Origin: Terrimesophilobacter sp044508495 | GTDB taxonomy: Bacteria > Actinomycetota > Actinomycetes > Actinomycetales > Microbacteriaceae | Reading direction: 5' to 3' | Assembly (NCBI GenBank): GCA_044508495.1 | Contig: JBIQHP010000069.1 | Location: forward strand, 1-11,435 | DNA length: 11,435 nucleotides | Shown here: positions 7,179 to 11,435 of the stretch, piece by piece | Layout of the letters: each line of letters begins with the position of its first letter | Numbering within the stretch: position 1 is the first letter of the stretch | Notes under the pieces: generated by a model | Database searches by the model: none | The model's input: the letters and a program-made list of their open reading frames with translations, nothing else | Told to the model about the DNA's origin: nothing | Translations under genes and position numbers: made by a program

Positions 7179-7246
7179 TTGCCGGAGGGACCGTCCCGCA
7201 TCCTCGACGGCATGCCTCAGGGGAGGAAGGCCGCCGTCGATCTAGG

Positions 7247-7612
7247 ATGGCAGTCCAGGTGAGCGAGAGCGGAGCGCAGGTGGGCTCGACCGAGAGTGCG
7301 GCAGCGGGTGCGCCCGACCCGGGCGCGACCCCTCCGGCCCTCACCGACCGCGACCGCCGCATCCTCGACTTCGAGCGGGACTGGGCGCGTCACGCCGGCG
7401 CCAAGGAGGATGCCGTTCGCGCGGAGTTCGGGCTCTCCGCGACCCGGTACTATCAAGTGTTGAACGCTGTGATCGACTCCCCGGCTGCGATCGTCTACGA
7501 CCCCATGCTGGTGAGACGGCTGCAGCGGATGCGCGAGGCCAGGATGAGCGCCAGGATCCTGCGCCGGCCCCCCGGCACGACGTCCGCCGGAGATCCGGCC
7601 GGCCGGGGCTGA
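7247..7612 (+). CDS. DUF3263 domain protein
   Basis: This 121-residue protein has a variable Ala/Gly/Ser-rich N-terminus (1-30) and a DUF3263 domain at about 32-104. Recognisable family segments are LTDRDRRILDFERDW, GAKEDAVRAEFGLSATRYYQVLN and DPMLVRRLQRMREAR, given here in pieces. The FGLSATRYYQ region reads like the recognition part of a helix-turn-helix, so DNA binding is plausible, but the family has no settled function. ATG 7247 is chosen by similarity; the Shine-Dalgarno is poor (AGGAAGG is about 17 bases away), and GTG 7259 is an alternative. A longer reading from 7121 would run through the iron box and is rejected. It sits 39 bp before the LytR_C gene, a pairing that also occurs as Rv0430-Rv0431 in Mycobacterium tuberculosis. 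Confidence 0.88.
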   Translation: MAVQVSESGAQVGSTESAAAGAPDPGATPPALTDRDRRILDFERDWARHAGAKEDAVRAEFGLSATRYYQVLNAVIDSPAAIVYDPMLVRRLQRMREARMSARILRRPPGTTSAGDPAGRG

Positions 7613-7651
7613 TGGGACGCGCTGCACCGCCAGAACACGACCGAGAGAACG

Positions 7652-8215
7652 ATGGCTGACTTTCCCCAGGACCGCTTCGACGAAGTCCCCTCCGAGGTGA
7701 TGCGCGTCGGAGCGCACCGTGCTCCCCGGAAGAAGGGCCGCGGATGGCTCGGGTTCGGCTGGGCCGTGCTCGCGACCGTGATCCTCACGACCGGCGGCCT
7801 CATCGGGCTCGCCGCGATCAACAGCAGCATCAACTTCGACCTTCCCTTCTTCCCGGGCCAGGCCGAGGAGGAGACTCCCACGCCGACTCCGGAGCCGACC
7901 GCGGAGCCGACTCTCGACCCCGAGGTCCCGCTCTCGATCCTCAACGGGACTCCGACCGTCGGACTCGCCAATCAGGTCGGCGACGCGCTCGTCGGGCAGG
8001 GCTGGGCAGGTGCCGCCGTTGGCGTCGGAAGCCGGGCGAACGCCGCGGCGGACGACATCGAGGAGACGATCGTCTACTACTCGGAAGCCGCCTACGAGGG
8101 AGCGGCCCGCGGGCTCGTACTCGCACTCGGGGTCGGCGACATCCGGCTCTCCTCCGACTATCCGGGCTCACCCATCACGGTCGTCATCGGAGCCGACTAC
8201 CGGCCTCTGCAGTAG
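7652..8215 (+). CDS. LytR_C-domain single-pass membrane protein (VirR-like)
   Basis: The 187-residue protein has a basic cytoplasmic N-terminus (RAPRKKGRG), one membrane helix at about 33-55, a Pro/Thr/Glu linker (71-90) and an extracytoplasmic LytR C-terminal domain at about 92-183. LSILNGTPTVGLA, the GW at 117-118, ETIVYYSEAAYEGAA and TVVIGADY are typical of LytR_C. There is no LytR-CpsA-Psr catalytic domain, so it is not a wall-polymer ligase itself. The nearest characterised relative by architecture and gene neighbour is mycobacterial Rv0431 (VirR), linked to cell-envelope integrity and vesicle release; equivalence is inferred. A GAGAG sequence lies 4-5 bases before the ATG. It follows the DUF3263 gene closely and is probably co-transcribed with it. 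Confidence 0.88.
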   Translation: MADFPQDRFDEVPSEVMRVGAHRAPRKKGRGWLGFGWAVLATVILTTGGLIGLAAINSSINFDLPFFPGQAEEETPTPTPEPTAEPTLDPEVPLSILNGTPTVGLANQVGDALVGQGWAGAAVGVGSRANAAADDIEETIVYYSEAAYEGAARGLVLALGVGDIRLSSDYPGSPITVVIGADYRPLQ

Positions 8216-8229
8216 CGGCAACCCGCCGC
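8215..8229 (+). terminator. Weak hairpin after the LytR_C gene
   Basis: A 5-bp stem GCGGC/GCCGC with a 5-base loop begins at the last base of the stop codon. No T-run follows. It is the only candidate terminator between the LytR_C gene and the cold-shock gene, and it is weak. Confidence 0.25.
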
Positions 8230-8329
8230 AGGGTCTCATTTCCATAACGTGAGGCCGATATCTCGTGGGTTTGGGTGTCACTCAGGTCTCAATCCCGGAA
8301 TCGCACTCCCGCGCGCCGTTCTCGCTCGT

Positions 8330-8335
8330 TATTAT
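8330..8335 (+). promoter_or_regulatory. Candidate -10 element for the cold-shock gene
   Basis: TATTAT lies in a locally AT-richer patch within the 183-bp gap between the LytR_C and cold-shock genes. It would give a leader of roughly 60 bases. No convincing -35 is present at 16-18 bases upstream, so the call is tentative. The rest of the gap (8230-8329) shows no gene or clear structure. Confidence 0.3.
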
Positions 8336-8398
8336 CTGGTCCTAATCCGGCTCAGGCACATTCGCACGCGCCGCAAGGAACACAGCAGGGAGTACCAC

Positions 8399-8608
8399 AT
8401 GGCGAACGGAACCGTGAAATGGTTCAACGCTGAAAAGGGCTACGGCTTCATCACCGTGGAGGGCGGCGGCCAGGACGTCTTCGTTCACTACTCCGCCATC
8501 GAGATGGGCGGCTACAAGGTCCTCGAGGAGGGCCAGCAGGTCGTCTTCGAGGTCGGCACCGGGACCAAGGGTCCCCAGGCGGAGTCGGTCAGGCCGGCCG
8601 CGGGCTGA
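8399..8608 (+). CDS. Cold-shock protein, CspA family
   Basis: The 69-residue protein is a single cold-shock domain that binds single-stranded RNA or DNA and acts as an RNA chaperone. It begins GTVKWFNAEKGYGFI, with RNP1 as KGYGFI (13-18) and RNP2 as VFVHY (27-31), and length is normal for the family. The start at 8399 is fixed by the domain and by GGGAG (8388-8392) 6 bases upstream; the open frame extends 50 codons further upstream, but those residues do not resemble Csp proteins. It is probably transcribed alone, since a strong terminator follows. Which csp paralogue it is, and whether it is cold-induced, cannot be told here. Confidence 0.96.
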   Translation: MANGTVKWFNAEKGYGFITVEGGGQDVFVHYSAIEMGGYKVLEEGQQVVFEVGTGTKGPQAESVRPAAG

Positions 8609-8638
8609 ACCGAGGCCCAAAACGCGGGCACGCCACCG

Positions 8639-8670
8639 CTAACGTCGTCCGGACCCCCGGGCGGCGTTAG
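8639..8670 (+). terminator. Strong hairpin terminator after the cold-shock gene
   Basis: A 14-bp stem (CTAACGTCGTCCGG with CCGGGCGGCGTTAG, two G-U pairs) closes an ACCC loop. It is followed by TCTGT rather than a full T-run. It begins 30 bases after the csp stop codon and ends 9 bases before the next start codon. Its right arm overlaps the candidate -10 of the next gene. Confidence 0.7.
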
Positions 8671-8682
8671 TCTGTCCCGGTG
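8668..8682 (+). promoter_or_regulatory. Probable leaderless -10/start arrangement of the DUF3048 gene
   Basis: TAGTCT (8668-8673) is followed by exactly six bases and then GTG (8680-8682). This is the TANNNT-N6/7-RTG layout typical of leaderless transcripts in actinobacteria. There is no Shine-Dalgarno sequence before the GTG, which supports initiation from a transcript starting at or next to the start codon. No -35 is evident. Confidence 0.55.
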
Positions 8683-9741
8683 ACCTTCATCGGCATCGGC
8701 ATCAGGCGCCGGGGAAAGCTCTCCGCATCCGTCGTCGCCATGCTCGTCGCCGGGGTCGCCCTCTCCGGATGCGCGCCCGAGCCCGAACCCGAGCCGACCC
8801 CGACCAAGACCTACGTCTCGACCTACGAGACCCCGCCGCCGACCGAGCTCGCTCCGCTGCGGGGGACGACCGTGCCCGCCGGATCCCTCGATCACGCCTC
8901 GATCGCCGCGAAGATCGACAACCACTGGGACGCGAGGCCCCAGGTCGCGCTCGAGCGCACCGACTTCCTGTTCGAGGAGCTCGTCGAGGGCGGCATCACC
9001 CGGTACGTCGCGGTCTGGCAGTCCGACATCCCGGAACTCCTCGGCCCGGTGCGCTCGATCCGCCCGATGGACCCCGACATCATCTCGCCGTTCGGCGGAA
9101 TCGTCTGCTATTCGGGGGGCCAGCAGCGCTTCGTCGCCCTCATGCGGCAGACGCCGGTCTACAACGCCATCCACGGCCAGTCCGACACCGCCAACACCTT
9201 CTTCCGGGCGAAGGACCGCCCGGCGCCCCACGACGTCCTCGTCAAGGCGCAGGAGGTGCTCGCCCAGCACGCCGACCTCGCCGCGCCGGCGCAGCAGTTC
9301 GCCTACTCGCTGGATGCGGCATCCTCGACCGCGGGCAAGGACGGCGTCCCGACCGCCTCGATCGACTACCGCTTCTCCTCCCTCTTCTACGGCACCTGGA
9401 ACTGGGATGCGGCGACGCAGAAGTGGCTGCGCGTGCAGCAGGGCGACGTCGACCTCGACAGCAACGGCGCCCAGCTGAGCGCGTCCAACGTCGTCGTCAT
9501 CCGGGTCAACGTCGTCAACGACAGGGGCGTGCCGAAGACCGAGTTCTACGGCGGCGGCGAGGCCTGGATCTCGAGCGGCGGCGCGACCGTCCACGGCACC
9601 TGGTCGAAGTCCTCCGCGACGGCGTCGTTGCGTCTCGTCGACGACAACGGGGTGACGATCCGGCTCGCCGCCGGCAACACCTGGTTCGAGCTCATCCCGC
9701 CCGGAGGCTCCGTCGGATTCGCGCCCCCGGTCGCACCGTAG
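8680..9741 (+). CDS. DUF3048 domain lipoprotein (YerB-like)
   Basis: The 353-residue protein is exported and lipidated: basic N-terminus (IRRRGK), hydrophobic core, and lipobox LSGC with Cys31, then a Pro/Glu/Thr linker. From about residue 60 onward it matches the DUF3048 family, with IAAKIDNHWDARPQ, a GITRYVAVW strand, GPVRSIRP, and a C-terminal domain (about 215-345) containing VHGTWSKSS and GNTWFELIPP. Family members such as Bacillus YerB are envelope lipoproteins of unknown activity. Length is normal. The GTG at 8680 is needed to supply the signal peptide and fits a leaderless start. It is followed after 7 bp by the groEL regulatory region and points the same way. Confidence 0.9.
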   Translation: MTFIGIGIRRRGKLSASVVAMLVAGVALSGCAPEPEPEPTPTKTYVSTYETPPPTELAPLRGTTVPAGSLDHASIAAKIDNHWDARPQVALERTDFLFEELVEGGITRYVAVWQSDIPELLGPVRSIRPMDPDIISPFGGIVCYSGGQQRFVALMRQTPVYNAIHGQSDTANTFFRAKDRPAPHDVLVKAQEVLAQHADLAAPAQQFAYSLDAASSTAGKDGVPTASIDYRFSSLFYGTWNWDAATQKWLRVQQGDVDLDSNGAQLSASNVVVIRVNVVNDRGVPKTEFYGGGEAWISSGGATVHGTWSKSSATASLRLVDDNGVTIRLAAGNTWFELIPPGGSVGFAPPVAP

Positions 9742-9748
9742 CCGTCCG

Positions 9749-9775
9749 CTTGCACTCTCTGCCATAGAGTGCCAG
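9749..9775 (+). promoter_or_regulatory. Upstream CIRCE-like element (degenerate)
   Basis: CTTGCACTC and GAGTGCCAG flank a 9-base spacer. This matches the CIRCE consensus TTAGCACTC-N9-GAGTGCTAA at 14 of 18 positions, with all six inner bases on each side intact. It is a likely second binding site for HrcA, 33 bp upstream of the better copy. TTGCAC (9750-9755) with CAGAAT (9773-9778) at 17-base spacing is a possible promoter overlapping it. Confidence 0.75.
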
Positions 9776-9781
9776 AATCGT

Positions 9782-9808
9782 TTAGCACTCTCTTAGTGGG
9801 AGTGCCAA
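9782..9808 (+). promoter_or_regulatory. CIRCE element (HrcA operator) of groEL
   Basis: TTAGCACTC and GAGTGCCAA surround a 9-base spacer, matching CIRCE at 17 of 18 positions. HrcA bound here would repress groEL at normal temperature and release it on heat or misfolding stress. It lies 45 bp before the start codon, in the leader or over the transcription start. Confidence 0.95.
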
Positions 9809-9853
9809 AGGTGTTGCACTTTTCACGACGTCCGGGAGGGACGAGAAACACAC

Positions 9854-11435
9854 ATGGCAAAGATCATCGCTTTCAACGAAGAGGCCCGTCGCGGCCTTGA
9901 GCGCGGCCTCAACGTCCTGGCCGACGCGGTCAAGGTGACGCTCGGCCCGCGCGGCCGCAACGTCGTGCTCGAGAAGAAGTGGGGCGCGCCCACGATCACG
10001 AACGACGGCGTCTCCATCGCCAAGGAGATCGAGCTCGACGACCCCTACGAGAAGATCGGGGCGGAGCTCGTCAAGGAGGTCGCCAAGAAGACGGATGACG
10101 TGGCCGGCGACGGAACGACGACCTCGGTCGTCCTCGCCCAGGCCCTCGTGCGCGAAGGGCTGCGCAACGTCGCGGCCGGCGCCGACCCGATCAGCCTCAA
10201 GCGCGGCATCGAGAAGGCCGTCACGGCCGTCATCGAGGCGCTCGTGGCCGGGGCCAAGGAGATCGAGACCAAGGAAGAGATCGCGGCCACCGCATCCATC
10301 TCCGCCGGCGACAACGAGATCGGCGCACTCATCGCCGAGGCCATCGACAAGGTGGGCAAGGAAGGCGTCGTCACGGTCGAGGAGTCGAACACCTTCGGCA
10401 CCGAGCTCGAGCTCACCGAGGGCATGCGCTTCGACAAGGGCTTCCTGTCCGCGTACTTCGTGACCGACCCGGATCGCCAGGAGACGGTCTTCGAGGACCC
10501 GTACATCCTCATCGTCAACTCGAAGATCTCCAACATCAAGGACCTGCTCCCCATCGTCGACAAGGTGATCCAGAGCGGCAAGCAGCTGCTCATCATCGCC
10601 GAGGACGTCGACGGCGAGGCTCTCGCGACGCTCGTCGTCAACAAGATCCGCGGCATCTTCAAGTCGGTCGCCGTCAAGGCGCCCGGCTTCGGCGACCGCC
10701 GCAAGGCCCAGCTGCAGGACATCGCGACCCTCACCGGCGGCCAGGTCATCAGCGAGGAGGTCGGACTCAAGCTCGAGAACGCGACCCTCGACCTGCTGGG
10801 CTCGGCGCGCAAGGTCATCGTCACCAAGGACGAGACCACGATCGTCGAGGGCGCCGGCGAGACCGACGCCATCGCGGGCCGCGTGAAGCAGATCCGCCAG
10901 GAGATCGAGAACACCGACAGCGACTACGACCGCGAGAAGCTCCAGGAGCGCCTCGCGAAGCTCGCCGGCGGCGTCGCCGTGATCAAGGCGGGAGCTGCGA
11001 CCGAGGTCGAGCTCAAGGAGCGCAAGCACCGCATCGAGGACGCCGTGCGCAACGCGAAGGCGGCCGTCGAGGAGGGCATCGTCGCCGGTGGCGGCGTGGC
11101 GCTCATCCAGGCCGGTGCCACCGCGTTCGAGGGCAAGGCGCTCAAGGCGCTCACGGGCGACGAGGCGACGGGTGCGAACATCGTGCGCGTCGCGGTCGAC
11201 GCCCCGCTCAAGCAGATCGCGCTCAACGCCGGGCTCGAGCCGGGTGTCGTCGCCGAGAAGGTGCGCGGTCTTCCGACCGGTCACGGACTCAACGCCGCGA
11301 CGGGCGAGTACGGCGACATGCTCACCGCCGGCATCAACGACCCGGTCAAGGTCACCCGCTCCGCGCTGCAGAACGCTGCGTCGATCGCCGGGCTGTTCCT
11401 CACGACCGAGGCCGTCGTCGCCGACAAGCCGGAGA
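9854..11435 (+). CDS. groEL: Chaperonin GroEL (60 kDa), 3' end beyond the window
   Basis: The first 527 codons of the ATP-driven folding chaperonin are present; the usual length is about 540, so only the C-terminal tail is missing. Visible marks are TLGPRGRNV (29-37), ITNDGVSI with Asp51, the ATP-site GDGTTT (85-90), the hinge and apical regions (PGFGDRRKA), and VEEGIVAGGGVAL in the equatorial domain. The frame is uninterrupted to base 11435. The start has GGGAGGGA 12 bases upstream. No groES precedes it, which fits the solitary groEL2 type common in actinobacteria, where another copy usually sits with groES elsewhere. Control by HrcA is indicated by the two CIRCE elements. Essentiality is typical of this copy in relatives but not shown here. 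Confidence 0.98.
   Translation, partial: MAKIIAFNEEARRGLERGLNVLADAVKVTLGPRGRNVVLEKKWGAPTITNDGVSIAKEIELDDPYEKIGAELVKEVAKKTDDVAGDGTTTSVVLAQALVREGLRNVAAGADPISLKRGIEKAVTAVIEALVAGAKEIETKEEIAATASISAGDNEIGALIAEAIDKVGKEGVVTVEESNTFGTELELTEGMRFDKGFLSAYFVTDPDRQETVFEDPYILIVNSKISNIKDLLPIVDKVIQSGKQLLIIAEDVDGEALATLVVNKIRGIFKSVAVKAPGFGDRRKAQLQDIATLTGGQVISEEVGLKLENATLDLLGSARKVIVTKDETTIVEGAGETDAIAGRVKQIRQEIENTDSDYDREKLQERLAKLAGGVAVIKAGAATEVELKERKHRIEDAVRNAKAAVEEGIVAGGGVALIQAGATAFEGKALKALTGDEATGANIVRVAVDAPLKQIALNAGLEPGVVAEKVRGLPTGHGLNAATGEYGDMLTAGINDPVKVTRSALQNAASIAGLFLTTEAVVADKPE

Noticed and set aside
7121..7246. Longer N-terminus for the DUF3263 protein
   Set aside because: It would translate the iron box and intergenic region; the extra residues have no family support.
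8232..8292. Direct repeat GGTCTCA before the cold-shock gene
   Set aside because: Two copies of seven bases at an irregular distance, with no link to a promoter or fold, are likely chance.
8249..8398. 50-residue N-terminal extension of the cold-shock protein
   Set aside because: Cold-shock domains begin at the MxxGTVKWF segment, and the ATG at 8399 has a well-placed Shine-Dalgarno sequence.
8512..9765. 417-codon minus-strand frame opposite the DUF3048 gene
   Set aside because: The plus strand encodes a clear lipoprotein with family motifs; this frame has none and also runs through the csp terminator.
9782..11284. 500-codon minus-strand frame opposite groEL
   Set aside because: The Leu/Asp/Val-rich protein is the usual antisense shadow of a GC-rich groEL; it has no motif and would cover the CIRCE site.

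Overview
The window is high-GC DNA from an actinobacterium. DtxR/IdeR-type iron boxes, CIRCE (HrcA) operators, a probable leaderless transcript, a DUF3263 gene beside a LytR_C gene, and HtaA/HmuT haem-uptake families together point to Actinomycetota. Codon style (frequent GATGC, C/G third positions) and gene order suggest Microbacteriaceae or a close relative, but genus cannot be read from the sequence.

Layout. Bases 1-71 hold a tRNA-Thr(TGT) on the minus strand, cut by the window edge. msrB (107-517, minus) lies just upstream of it. A divergent intergenic region (518-718) carries a good promoter (TTGACA-N17-TAGTGT) with an iron box over the predicted transcription start. It drives a 4.3-kb gene (719-5023) for a secreted, membrane-anchored protein of HtaA-family haem-binding modules alternating with Ig-like modules. 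A DUF2332 gene (5056-6030) follows after 32 bp and could share the transcript. Converging on it with a 13-bp overlap is a lipoprotein gene of the HmuT haem-binding family (6018-7118, minus), which has its own iron box (7160-7178). The two iron-boxed genes form an apparent haem-acquisition locus: a surface protein that captures haem and a lipoprotein that could receive it. The permease and ATPase genes (hmuU/hmuV) usually found with hmuT are not in this window.

From 7247 onward the content looks like conserved chromosomal backbone, all on the plus strand: a DUF3263 protein, a single-pass LytR_C (VirR-like) membrane protein, a cold-shock protein with a strong terminator, a DUF3048 lipoprotein that looks leaderless, and groEL behind two tandem CIRCE elements. 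groEL runs off the right edge with roughly a dozen residues missing. The DUF3263 gene shares its upstream region, including the iron box, with hmuT.

I see no insertion sequence, phage gene, CRISPR array or defence system. The most interesting part is the modular HtaA protein: two 621-bp module copies with patchy near-identity, two C-terminal modules that keep a Tyr/His/Tyr haem-ligand pattern, and an N-terminal module that has lost two of the three ligands.
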